From Taxillus chinensis (Eukaryota; Streptophyta; Magnoliopsida; Santalales; Loranthaceae): a DNA stretch of 64,000 nt. The stretch covers positions 7,796,062-7,860,061 of the forward strand of contig CM042085.1 in assembly GCA_023512835.1 (NCBI GenBank), given 5' to 3'. This document shows positions 36,095 to 46,929 of the stretch, piece after piece; within the stretch, counting starts at the first letter, position 1, and every line of letters begins with the position of its first letter. The position numbers were made by a program, and so were the translations under genes. The notes beneath the pieces were generated by a model. The model ran no database searches. It had not been told where the DNA came from and saw nothing but the letters and a program-made list of their open reading frames with translations.

Positions 36095-36490
36095 ATGGTT
36101 TCCACGGTCCCTTTTTTGCTATTTGTCTGCTATCTGGCATTTTACTCCATCATTGGCAGTGCCCAAGACAGGCCTCATGGTCTTCCCTACGAGAGCCCCA
36201 TGGCTTTTCCACCTTCTGCTTTTTCCTTCTTCAATCCTAGCGCCGATGGAGGCCACAGCAGAGGCAATGGCTCGCCGTTGCCAGTAGCGGCTCAGTTCAT
36301 AGCCACCGAAGCACATGAGAGCAAGGAGGAAGAGAAAGGGACAAGCGGTAACCGGATGGGTGCCTCTGGGATCGCTGGCATTGCATTTGGATCCGTGTTT
36401 GTTGTGATTTCAGCAATGGGGGTGTTCTACGTTTTGGCCAAGCGAAGGAACGGCGTGAACCGAGCCACCTCTGTTCAAACAGATGCTTGA
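36095..36490 (+). CDS. Small secretory-pathway protein with one C-terminal membrane helix, 131 aa
   Basis: Intronless frame with a typical signal peptide (1-23, cleavage after GSA), a Pro/Ser-containing ectodomain of about 65 residues, and a single membrane segment (about 92-115: GIAGIAFGSVFVVISAMG), then a short basic tail (AKRRNG). The topology suggests a type I membrane protein at the plasma membrane. The plan resembles short plant arabinogalactan-like or uncharacterised transmembrane proteins, with the same Gly-rich helix plus basic tail as the protein at 59047. I do not recognise a named family. A well-placed TATA box and a diverged pseudogene copy 1.1 kb downstream support it as a real gene. 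Confidence 0.7.
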   Translation: MVSTVPFLLFVCYLAFYSIIGSAQDRPHGLPYESPMAFPPSAFSFFNPSADGGHSRGNGSPLPVAAQFIATEAHESKEEEKGTSGNRMGASGIAGIAFGSVFVVISAMGVFYVLAKRRNGVNRATSVQTDA

Positions 36491-37126
36491 CATGCCTCCA
36501 ACGCTGAAGACATTGTTCGTGTGTACCATAAAGATGGTCTGTCACCGGAGATTATTAAACTCGACAACACCGAAGGCCAAGATCTAATGCTTCCCTGTGT
36601 TTGGGTCTTGCCTTCTTGTTCGGGGGATTAAAAATATAAGACGTATGTAGTAGTAATGTAATTATGATCTTATGAGCTAGTGATTCATGAAATTAGTATT
36701 GAAACGACAACTCTTCTGCGGTGCAAATTTCGTGCCTTCTGTACTACAATGCCAACACATTTCAAATTTGAGAAAAAATATTCAGCCCATCTAGTCATCA
36801 AACTAGAGTTTGCCATTTAAAAATAATAACTATTATTATGTGTGATTTTCATAGGGTATTAGGATTGAATCTTGCAGGAGTTTGTGTATCTTCAGTGAAA
36901 TTGTTATATAAAGAAACATAGAAACCCCATAAGCAGATTTGCTGACAAACAAGTGAAAAAAGAAGAACAAAGAAGCTGTATTAGAATTATTGTTTGATAG
37001 CGAGTTAGAAATGAAAACCTGACGTTGAATATAATCAATTTATGGGCAAAATCAAAGATTGTCTGCTTTTTGTAAACGGTTGAAAATGTCATCTTTGTTC
37101 TTCAATTGTACAACCGCGACAAGTTT
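36491..37126. other. 3' flank of the small membrane protein gene
   Basis: The first 200 bases are the probable 3' UTR. Nothing else is recognised before the duplicated flank that starts near 37127. Confidence 0.4.
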
Positions 37127-37234
37127 GGCACTTTTCCCGGAAATTGATGACCGAGGAGTAAATTTTGGGTTAATTCCTAGTTTGTCAAACTTCAGTAACC
37201 AATAAATCCCCAAATTTGCTCCCGTCACGTCAGT

Positions 37235-37275
<41 letters not shown>

Positions 37276-37288
37276 CCCCCCCCCCCTC

Positions 37289-37336
<48 letters not shown>

Positions 37337-37520
37337 CGAAAATTCAACTCCACATGGCAGCAAAGTACACCCGCGTGATGTCCTGCACTTTTCCCTGAAA
37401 TGGATCACCCAGAGGAGTAAAATTTGGGTTTATTCCTAATTACTCAATCTTGTATAAATCAGTAAATCCATCCCCAACTTTGCTCCCATCAGTTCATCTC
37501 CCTACAAAAATTCTACTCCA
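37127..37520 (+). repeat. Tandem duplication of a 5' flank, one copy with a CT expansion
   Basis: Copy A (37127-37351) and copy B (37385-37520) share GCACTTTTCCC, GAGGAGTAAA(A)TTTGGGTT, ATTCCTA, AATCC(A)TCCCCAA-type words, TTTGCTCCC and CAGTTCATCTC, in the same order. Copy A contains a ~95-base CT/C/TC tract (about 37238-37333) exactly where copy B has a short CTCCCTAC. Copy B leads directly into the pseudogene at 37603. Confidence 0.75.
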
Positions 37521-37602
37521 AGCAAACAACATTGAAAAAACCAATCCCACTTTCAAACTGTTACTACCCTCTCCAACTTGCTAATCATAGTAGCAAAGTA
37601 AA

Positions 37603-37953
37603 TATGGTTTCAGCGGCCTCCTTTTGCCCACTCATATCCACTGGTAAATATTTCTTGACTTTTATTGGCAGTCAGCCATGCTGTGCTTGCCCATGAGAGT
37701 CCCATGGCGATTCCACCATCCTTTGGTTTTCCTTCAATCCGAGCACCCAAGCGGCAGTAGTTTGCTGCTGCCTAGCCACGAGAGACCAGATACGAAGGGA
37801 AAGGGCAAATTGGCAGCCAGATCGCTGCTGCTGGGATTGCTGGAACTGTGTTTGGAACATGTTTGTGCTTTCAACAACGGGGAACTTTTATGTTGTGAAG
37901 ACACCGCAAAACAACACGAACCGTCTCATCTCTGTCCAATCAAACGCTTTTGA
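37603..37953 (+). pseudogene. Broken tandem copy of the small membrane protein gene at 36095
   Basis: Both copies begin ATGGTTTC and share TTTTATTGGCAGT / CATCATTGGCAGTG, GAGAG(T/C)CCCATGGC, TTCCACC and a GGAT(T/C)GCTGGAA-type membrane-helix region. In the copy the first frame stops after about 30 codons (CCA TGA). A second frame carries HESPMAIPPS, paralleling YESPMAFPPS of the intact protein. Shifts break it again before the membrane segment. The 91-codon frame at 37678 is an out-of-frame product of this decay. The parent is intact, so this is a decayed tandem duplicate. Confidence 0.75.
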
Positions 37954-38527
37954 TAAACCCCCAAAAACAGTGCTGCTAGGAAGAAACTGCGCAATGGACG
38001 CGTACGCACTGCAAAAAATTGGTCCGTACACACGATGAAACTCAACATCCGACTAAATGCTACGATTCAATATTTGGCTTTTTTGTTCTGGGAGATTTAT
38101 ATTATGAAATGTATGCCATTATCTTTGCTAGTGATCTATTATATTGTTGTGCAAGTCTTGTAGGAATGAATGGGAATTCTCAAGCCTTTCATAGGCTTAA
38201 GATGCCCCAAAATGGCATCACCTTTCCACTTGAACTAAAATAATCAGGTCACCGGATCTCATTAACTAGAGTACACCATTAGCAGACAGGTCAATTACAT
38301 GTTTTCCAGTATCTCAGAAATGAAACTTGCATGATTGCCCCATTCTTGTGGCTTCCAATTTTTTTAAATACAAAGGAACATAAAAAACAAAAAAAAACTG
38401 CACTAAATTTGCCACCCGCTTCTTAGCTCGGGGTACGGAATATTTAAAGGAAACACATGGTAAGTTAATAAGCATTAATAAATACAGTTGACAACTGACA
38501 TCATGATTGAAGCATACTTCAACATAT
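37954..38527. other. Between the pseudogene and the 3' end of the minus-strand gene
   Basis: No gene is recognised on the plus strand. Part of this stretch is the expected 3' UTR of the minus-strand gene whose stop codon is at 38528-38530. Confidence 0.4.
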
Positions 38528-41500
38528 CTACCACCCACGCGAACTAAGAGACTCGATGACGGGTCCCAATGTCTGATCCACAGCTTTGTTCCATAGGTGT
38601 GCAATGTCTGATTGCGACTTTCTTCCACATTTAGGTTCCTGCATCTGATAAATGTTCAAGCTATAAATTTGACAATCTAAAGCCACTATTCAAGAAAGAA
38701 TTTTGCCGCTGGATTAAATAGAATATTTAAACAAAAAACTCTTCAAAGGAATTTGAAAACAATAGCCTTGCAGAATTCACAGTAACTGCACCGCACTTTC
38801 CAGATCCCCATTGCGAAGTTACCAGCCACACGGAGCCTGGGGAGCAGGCAAGAGGATTGTTACATTACACTGTGTTACGTCTACTTAAATGCTCTTCTTG
38901 AATGGCCTCTTTCCACAAGGTTAAAAGTTATTCATCAAGAAGGTTACCTATAATATAATAGCACGTTTGGTATTTGAAAAATAAAAGTATCTTTCTTTTT
39001 CCATGTTTGGTATGTCCAAGGAATTAGAATTAACAATTCTTTGGGAAATAATTTGCTCCTACATAAACATAAATTGATTCCAGTCTAACTTAGGTTTACA
39101 AATATTCTCCTATTTGGGTGAATCAATTTTTTACTAAAACACTCCAAATCACCCATACTATTCAAGAGCAGTCTAACGACGCTCATCAAGCACAAGATTT
39201 CGATCCTCTTGCAGGTCCAACACCCCAATGTCATACAGCTGTCAAAGGGGATGGCCACCAAATCCCAGATTACTTCGTCGTGGAGTTGGTCCATGAGGAA
39301 GATGCCAGGATTGTTTCGGGTGCTCAGGTTTCCAAAATCATATCCAAATTGGAGGAAATTACCCAAGGAGGGAGCTTCGCCATACAGACCAAGGATTGCG
39401 GAGTGAACTTGGAGGGCTCCATAGAAGACATCAAGGGACCTTTGGCAATTGCTGCAGGGGTATTTGAATTGAAGCCTTCTTTGAGAGTGTTGGAGGTGAA
39501 GAGGAAAGGAGGCGACAGTGGAGAATATAGGAATTTCTGCAGCCAAAAACTGATGTCGGGTTTGCAGAACCTTGATGAACCTCCTATGCCCACGATGGAT
39601 GAATCTGCTTCTGCTTCACATTTACCTTTTGATTCTGAATAAAGGAAGAGGAAGGACCTAAGGTTTATTATAGCTTATGGCAATGCTTATGTATGTATTA
39701 CCAAAATCCTCCTATGAACCTTGATGAACCTCCTATGCCCACGATTGTGTTATTGTCTACTTGGTATCTGAGCAAAATCCTATCTTTTAGAGGAGCTCCT
39801 TGTCATTGTCTTGTAGTCGTCAAACTCCCTTAGTGGTTGACCTATCCTATGCCTACGTCAAAGGACTTCCCGTAGCCTATGTCTATCACTCCATCACTGC
39901 CTTAGCCATCGCCGTCGCCGTTTCCGCCCCCGACTGCCGCAATCGCCATCGATTGCCGTTGTTACCGTCAAGTCTTCTTCGTAATTGTAACAGCATAGCC
40001 TTCATGTTGTGGGTTATGTCCGTTGATGCCAATCCTACGGCCATTGTTGCCACCAATGACGCCACCGTCTCCGACAGTTGCCCTTGCTGCCATTACCATC
40101 TACAGCCAAGATTGGAACTATAACAGAGTCGTCTTCATGTTGTGGGTTTCGTCTCCACAGTTGTTGCCAATCCTAGTTTGTCGCCACCGTCATCATCACC
40201 TGCTCTGCCACGGATAGGGGTTTGCTATGCTCGTTCACTCACACACTATTCTGTTACGTTTTTAAGTGAAAACGAATGAGCATAAAGAGTCCGTGATTAG
40301 CGAGAATAAGTTCCGGCCTCTTACTGTTCAAGAGACTGCTGCACCAATTCATCTAAAATTAGATGGTACTAATTATCGCATATAGTCTAAAGTTTTAGAG
40401 ATGCATATTACAGAAAGGAAAAAAAGAAAGAAATATATCATCGGAATGAAGATAGCTCCTCCCACGAGTCATCCCGATTATGATGAATGGGAAGCTAAGG
40501 ATACACTTGTTAAATCATGGCTTATCTATTCCATGACTTCTCATCTAATGTCACACTTTGTGCAGTGTAAAACAACTCAAGAAGTGTAGGATGCCATGAA
40601 GCGGAGTTATCTCAACCCCTTTGACTCAATGAAAAAGTCCTTTCAATTGTATCAAGAAGGCCGTTCACTGACAGAATACTAAGTTAAACTCTATTTAGAT
40701 GGAGTTAGAATATCGATAACCAAATGCTATGTAATGTTCTTCTGATTCTGAAAAATACATGAGGCGTATTGCTGAGGATCGAGTTTATGTATTTCTTACA
40801 GGTCTTGTTCATAGCTTAAATCAAGTTAGTAGTCGTGCTCTTGCAATAGCACCACTACCTTCCTTAAAAGAAGCATATTCCTTAGTTCGCCGTCAGGTAC
40901 AGAGACAACTAACTATGGGTACTGAGGAACGCTCCGAAAGCTCTGCACTTGTTATCCACAAAAGCAACCCTCAGTTAACTTCCTCCACTGGTCCTCCCAC
41001 TCATCGTTGTACTCATTGCAATAGTACTACACATGTGGTTGATACTTGTTGGAAGAAACATGATTACCCAGAATGGTACAAGCTCAAACAAGCTGAGCGA
41101 AAGAACAACAAAAAATCATCCACTATGGTTATTTCTGAGGGTTCTAATCTGTCTACATCGCATGAGCTTCATCTTGAAGGTGATTCTAATGTGACGTTAC
41201 TTTTCTCTACTAGCCACACTTGGGGTTATTGATTCAGGAGCGACTGATTATATGACTAGTAATATCTCTTTAGTTACTTCTCTTGTTTTCTCATCTATTA
41301 AATCTGTCTAGGTTGCTAACGGGACATCCATGTCTATTATTGGGGCTAGAAATGTCTCTCTTTTACTTACTCTTTCCATATCTTTGGTTTTACTTGCTCT
41401 TAATCTTTCTAATAATCTGTTCTCTATTAGTCAAATTACCAAACATCTAAATTGTTCTGTGACTTTTTATCCTACTTATTGTGTGTTTCAGGACAATCTC

Positions 41501-44500
41501 ACAAAGATGACAATTGGCACTGGTAAAGAGAGAGGAGGATTGTACTATTAGGAGGAGGCAAAAGCTTTAAACACCGAGTCTAGTCAAGTATCTCAAGAAG
41601 GGAATGCAACATCTCTAAAGGAAAAATACCCTTATGGCATTATCGTCTAGGACACTCTTCGTTTCCATACTTGGAGCGCTTATTTTCCCACTTATTTTCT
41701 CATATTTATGTTTCTAGTTTGACATGTAAACAATGCATTTATGCTAAACATCACTGTGTTCCATTTAAAATTAGTTTCAAGAAAAGTCCACTCCTTTTTT
41801 ATGCATTCATACTAATGTCTGGGGACCATTCTCTACTCCTGTTTCAAGCCATAAATATTGTGTCCTTTATTAATTATTACACTCGAGTCAGTTGGATATA
41901 CTTGCTGAAATCAAAAAATAATATCATCAATATCATACTTCAGTTTTATCAAGTATTTCATTTTGATAATAGTCAAGCATTTGTGAATCAATCTCTAGCT
42001 ACTTTCTTTCAAACACATGGTATCCTTCACTGCACGATATTTGTTCACACACCACAACAAAACGGCATAACATAGCATAAAAACCGACACTTTCTTGAGG
42101 TGGCTCAGGCTTTGTGTTTTACTATGCATGTTCCTAAGTGTTTTTAAGCTGATGTTGTTATAACCGCAATGTATCTTATTAATCGCATACCTTCTCGTAT
42201 CATTGAATATCAAACCCCTTTGACGATGTTATTTCGATTCTACCACATTCCTTCAACTCTTAACATCTGTTCTAAAGTATTTGGTTGTGTGTGTTATGTT
42301 CATGTGCACAAATTACATCGAGATAAACTTGATCTTCATGCCCTCAAATGTGTCTTCTTAGGCTACTCTAATTCTTAGATGGACTATCGGTGTTTTCATC
42401 CTCTTATAGGGAAATATTATACGTCTATGGATGTTCAATTCTGTGAACAAATGTCTTATTTTTCTAGCCATATTTCACTTGTTCCTCTTCCATAGGAAAT
42501 TCATAGTAAGGACGAAGAACAATTATGGATGGATGAAAAAATGATATGGATTTCAAGGCAACGTAAGGATGATCCAACACAGGGGGAGTTTCCCGCTACT
42601 GCTACTACTGCTCCCAATGACGGAGAGTCTGCTCCGACTCCCACTAATCACAATGAGGGGGAATCCGTTGCTCCTACTGATATCGGAAAGAGTAAAAGAC
42701 CAGTGTTTGACAAGTATTATACAAGAAAAAATGTTACTCTCAACTTCGATTCTCTTCTTAATACCATGCCAACGGATGATTCTTTTGTGATTGACCAACT
42801 TCCTCATAAGGTAATTGTCTCATCTCCTATTGTTTCAGATTCTACTGATACCTTGGTTTCTAGCTCTATAGGTTTAGACAATGCAGTAAATTAGAGATAT
42901 CCTTTACGTGATCGAAGAGAGCCTGATAGAGTTGATTTTTCGAAATCCTCCTCTAATGTTGTCTATGCTATTTCTGACTTTATTTCTTATCGTCATTTGT
43001 CCAAATCTCACATGTCTTTTGTTCTTCAATTATCTTCTATGTCTATCCTACTCATTTTCAGAAAGCTCTTGGTGACCCAAAATAAAACTTTGCTATGGTA
43101 GAGAAAATGAACGCCCTTGAGAAGAACTTCATTTGGGAAATGATTGAGTTATCCCAAGGTAAGAAGACAATAGGATGTAAATGAATGTTTACAGTGAAGT
43201 ATAAGTTAAACGGAATGATTAAAAGATACAAAAGCTAGATTAGTTGACAAAGGATACACTCAGACATATGGCATAAACTATCAAGATACATTTACTCCTG
43301 TGGCTAAAATGAGTACAATCAAAGTTATTATTTCTCCTGCAGCCAACCTTGATTGGTCATTACACCAATTTGATGTTAAGAATGCCTTACTTCATGATGA
43401 TTTGATGGAAAATGTGTATATAAATCCTCTTCCAGGTTTTACCCCAAAAGAAGCGAAAGTATGCAAGTTGAAAAAGGCATTATATGATTTGAAGCAGTCC
43501 TCTAGAGCCTGGTTTGATCGATTAAGCCACTCAATGCAGGCATATGGTTTCAAACAAGTTTTGGCTGACCATATCCTTTTCTATAAACGAAATGGTGCTG
43601 ATATTACTTTGTTTTTAGTTTATGTTGATGACGTGATTGTTACAGGCAATAACCTGACAGAGATAGTAAAATTTCGTTATTATTTAACAACAGAATTTGA
43701 AATGAAAGATTTGAGAACTTTGAAGTACTTCCTTGGAATTGAAGTATCCTGTTCCAAACAAGGAATCTTTGTATCTCAACGGAAATATGTTCTAGCTTGC
43801 TAAGAATGGAAATTCGGCTTGTACACCGACTAACACTCCTATTGAAGTGAATCATGGTCTATGCATCTATACTGATCAAGTTCCAACAAATAAGGAGAGA
43901 TATCAAAAGTTGGTAGAAAAATTTATCTATCTGACTCACACTAGACCTGACATTTCGCATGCAGTCAATGTTATTAGTCAATTCATGCATAATCCAAGTG
44001 ATCGATACATGGACGTTATGAACCGTATTCTTGCATATTTGAAATTTTCTCTAGAAAAAGATATTCTCTTTTCTAAGCATGGACCCCTCGATATTATGGG
44101 CTATACCGATTCAGATTTTGCTGAGTCCAAATTGGACAGAAAGTTTATTTGTGGATACGTGTCGTATGTTGGTGGTAATTTGGTGACTTGGAGAAACAAA
44201 AAAACAAAATGTGCTTTCGTTATCCAATGTTAAAGCATAATATCGAGCCCTTCATCATATCACTAAAGAGTTTACATGGTTACGTATTCTTCTGCATGAT
44301 CTTGGTTATGAACCCAAGAAGCCTATGATGCTTTTTTATGACAATACTACTACTGTTATTGAAATTGCTAATAATCCGGTCCAACATGAATGAACAAAAC
44401 ACATTGAGCTTGACCATAATTACATCAAAGACAATCTTAATTCTGGATGGATTAAGGTTTCCTATATTAAGCGTGCGGGTCAACTTACCGATATCATGAC

Positions 44501-46051
44501 TCATGGTATTTCTATTGTTTCATACCACACATCTTTGTCCGAGTTGGGCATGTACGATATCTATGCGCCAACTTGAGAGGGTGAGTTAGAATGAGTTGTC
44601 AAATAATTAGAATATTTGATTAGTATATTTGATTGATTGTGTAATTAGATTAGAATATTTAATTAGCATTGTTGCTATTCTTATGCTACGAGTGAGTTGT
44701 ATATAATAAGATTATAATCTTCAATATTATTATTAAGGAAAGTTATTCATTCATCTATTTCTCTACTATTTATAATCGATGTGTGCCTTGCTTATCTGCA
44801 CTTTCTTTCTTTTTTGCGCCTTGTGCCTAGACCCTAAGAGACCTTTATGTCTTAAGTGCGTATTGCACCTTTAATAACTTTAACATATAGACTCATTTTA
44901 ATAACTGAGAATGAAACTTGAAAGCATCTCATAGATGCATGCATTCTATGTGAAGTCACAAGATTTGACCAGGGATAGCTTTGCTGGATCATGTGTAATA
45001 ACATCACAAGGCCTGAAGAAGAAAAGGCATTCTCTTCTTCAACAGTTCATACCCTCTTCTTCAACAATTCCTACCCTCTTCTTCAACAGTTCATGCCCTC
45101 TTCTTCAACGGTTCACACAAAAAATTATTATTCTTTGAAAGAGCCCATAATCATAGGAATTCACAAATTTGGTCTCGTATTTCTCAAAAACGTGATTTGA
45201 TTGTTAGGATTTCGTATGATAATTTTGAGTTATCGATATTCAAAATTTCAAATATTTATTTCCAAATCATTTGATTTGACCCCATTTGCATGCAGCAATA
45301 TTACATGTGATCTGGTATCCTGATGACTTTTGGGACAATATTTCACAAAAGTGCTTTCTGAGAAACCAATTTTAACCAAGAGCAGTGCAAAACATAGTGT
45401 CAAGTAGTTTATCGAGATTCAGGTATCCAACAACAGCCCTTTAAATAGAATTGAAGCAATACATCAAAGCCATTGAATTCACAATGAACATAATTACCAA
45501 CTATCATGAGTGTAACACGTTGAAGGCCAGAAAAAATCCACCTGCGTTCGTTTGTAATTGGATTCAATTCATACAACAATCCCGAGTTATGACGATTAAA
45601 TATATCTTGATTGACGGTCAGAGCTATATATATGTCCAAAATCGACTTCAAAAGACAGATATCTAGAACGTCTGAAGTATGATGCAATGCGTAAACAATC
45701 TACCATTATATAATAGTCAATAAAATAGTTGCACAAACCATTACTCAACAAAATATAATTTTGCAGCATATAGGTGTGATAGATTTACATTTTTTAAATA
45801 GGTCAACTAACTCTTTAAGTGAAATAACATTATTACACACGGAATTTGAAGAACGAGGGAGAGGTAGAATAAGGCAATTCTAGGGTTTTGGGAACCCAGA
45901 CCATTTATGTATGGGGACATACCAGGGATTGAGTCGCGAATCGAGACTGGGTCTCGTAAATGGAACTGTAGATCGTTCGGCGTTGATCGAAAATAACGAC
46001 ACCGGCCATAAGGCTTCCCAGTGCGAAGCCAAGCAGACGCTCCTGACCCAT
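38528..46051 (-). CDS. Small conserved membrane protein, about 79 aa, split by a ~7.3 kb intron
   Basis: Exon 1 (46051-45923) starts MGQERLLGFALGSLMAG and ends TQSL with a GTATGT donor in phase 0. The terminal exon (38638-38528, or from 38644 if the first AG is used) is phase 0 and reads EPKCGRKSQSDIAHLWNKAV, ending ESLSSRGW then TAG. Joined, they give 79 (or 81) residues: one N-terminal hydrophobic helix (about 5-21), basic residues after it, and a conserved-looking Trp-rich C-terminus. Size and layout resemble small mitochondrial inner-membrane or MICOS-type proteins, but that is inference. The halves lie on the same strand with matching phase and neither makes sense alone. The intron holds a CIPK pseudogene and a Copia element in the opposite orientation. 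Without transcript data the join is not proven. Confidence 0.55.
39185..39642 (+). pseudogene. Chimeric CIPK (SnRK3) kinase pseudogene: N-lobe fragment joined to C-terminal domain
   Basis: 39212-39270 reads QHPNVIQL then MATKSQI, the kinase N-lobe segment after the lysine helix. One missing base shifts the frame to YFVVELV, the hinge of the ATP site. After about ten residues the sequence jumps to VSKIISKLEEI, FAIQTKDCGVNLEGS, KGPLAIAAGVFELKP, LEVKRKGGDSGEYRNFC and GLQNL. That is the phosphatase-interaction / KA1-like end of CBL-interacting kinases, up to a stop at 39640. The catalytic loop, DFG, activation loop and NAF motif are missing. CIPKs decode calcium with CBL proteins; this copy cannot. 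The 3' part is a clean open frame, so decay or selection differs between halves. Confidence 0.75.
39567..39745 (+). repeat. 29-30 bp direct repeat at the pseudogene / retroelement junction
   Basis: AACCTTGATGAACCTCCTAT and the following GCCCACGAT occur at about 39568-39596 inside the CIPK frame and again at about 39716-39744, just before the Copia primer site. The copies are identical over at least 29 bases. Confidence 0.85.
39762..44775 (+). mobile_element. Degenerate Ty1/Copia retrotransposon, 5' LTR missing
   Basis: A primer-site sequence TGGTATCTGAGC (39762-39773) is followed by a leader, gag (about 40340-41110) with zinc knuckle CTHCNSTTHVVDTC, protease (IDSGATDYMT near 41226), integrase (about 41630-42380, ending KCVFLGYSNS), reverse transcriptase (about 43080-43800; FDVKNALLHDDL, YVDDVIVTGNN) and RNase H (about 43810-44570; TRPDISHAV, GYTDSDFAE). 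After CAACTTGAGAGGG a probable 3' LTR of ~190 bases begins near 44584. At least ten stops and several frameshifts make it inactive. No matching 5' LTR precedes the primer site. It lies in the intron of the minus-strand gene, opposite orientation. Confidence 0.85.
44776..45922. other. Intron remainder between the Copia element and exon 1
   Basis: No gene is recognised. A small tandem of CTCTTCTTCAACA(G/A)TTC units occurs at about 45030-45115 (four copies, with CATACCCT / CTACCCT / ATGCCCT spacers). The rest is ordinary AT-rich intron. Confidence 0.4.
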
Positions 46052-46929
46052 CCGACAACGATTCAGACAAACGCACAAAACACCAAAACCTTAGAATAAT
46101 CAATAATGTAGGAAGAGGAATTAAAGACAGCCAACCTGCATAAGAACACTGATCATGACGCCCCAAGCTTGTTGCTCCGTCAGGACTCAAAAAGAGACCT
46201 CCAAAGACCTCAGCAAACGAACAAATTTTCGTCATCGCTAGCATATACGTACGTATTTCTAATCTGATTTACGTTTGCTCCTTTTACTTTTAGAATATCA
46301 ACTTGAGTCCTTGTATTTTGAGAATTGTAAATATTTCGACAAATATTAATTCCGTATTTTCGACAAATATTGATTCATTAAACTGTAAATGAATCAAATG
46401 TTCATGAACAAACTTGTGTTGGCTCAATAAAAGATCGTTTATGTTCGTTCGTTAAGAAATGGTACCATTCGTGAACAGTTCGCGAATATCATTATTATAT
46501 TCGTAAACATGTTCGTAAACGTTCATGAACAAGTACGAACAATTGTAAATATCGTTCGTGTTCGTGAAAATTATTTGTGAATAAGAGATTAACAAATCAA
46601 TTAATATGTATAAAAGTTGTTTTATTAAATATAATTTAATAAACATATAATGTATATTATTATTAAATAAAAAATATATGTTTTAAATTTATTTATTTAC
46701 TATTAATATAGTTATTTATAATTTTGTATGATTTTATAATTGTGTTCGTAAGCATTTGTGAACACACGTTCATGAACGTTCGTGAACCGTTCGTAGACAA
46801 CAGAGTAACGTTCATGAATAGTTCATGAATATCATAATTTAAGGCTCGTGTTTGGTTCGATTTGTTAAAAAATAGTAACGAATATGTTCGAACACCTTAC
46901 TATTCGGCTTGGCTCGATTCATTTGCAAC
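46052..46929. repeat. Gene 5' flank, then a block of GTTCATGAAC-type palindromes
   Basis: 46052-46260 is the probable 5' UTR and promoter of the minus-strand gene. From about 46395 to 46910 the words GTTCATGAAC, GTTCGTGAAC, GTTCGTAAAC and close variants recur many times on a self-complementary 10-bp pattern. The block ends in TCGGCTTGGCTCGATTCATT and GCAACCCTA, a tail common in dispersed plant repeats. Confidence 0.55.

Noticed and set aside
37216..37398. Ser-Leu repeat frame
   Set aside because: Translation of a CT/TC microsatellite.
37678..37953. 91-codon frame as a new gene
   Set aside because: It is the shifted remains of the tandem copy of the gene at 36095.
45807..46244. 145-codon minus-strand frame
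   Set aside because: Overlaps exon 1 of the small gene in another frame; the MGQERLLGF frame with its splice donor is better supported.
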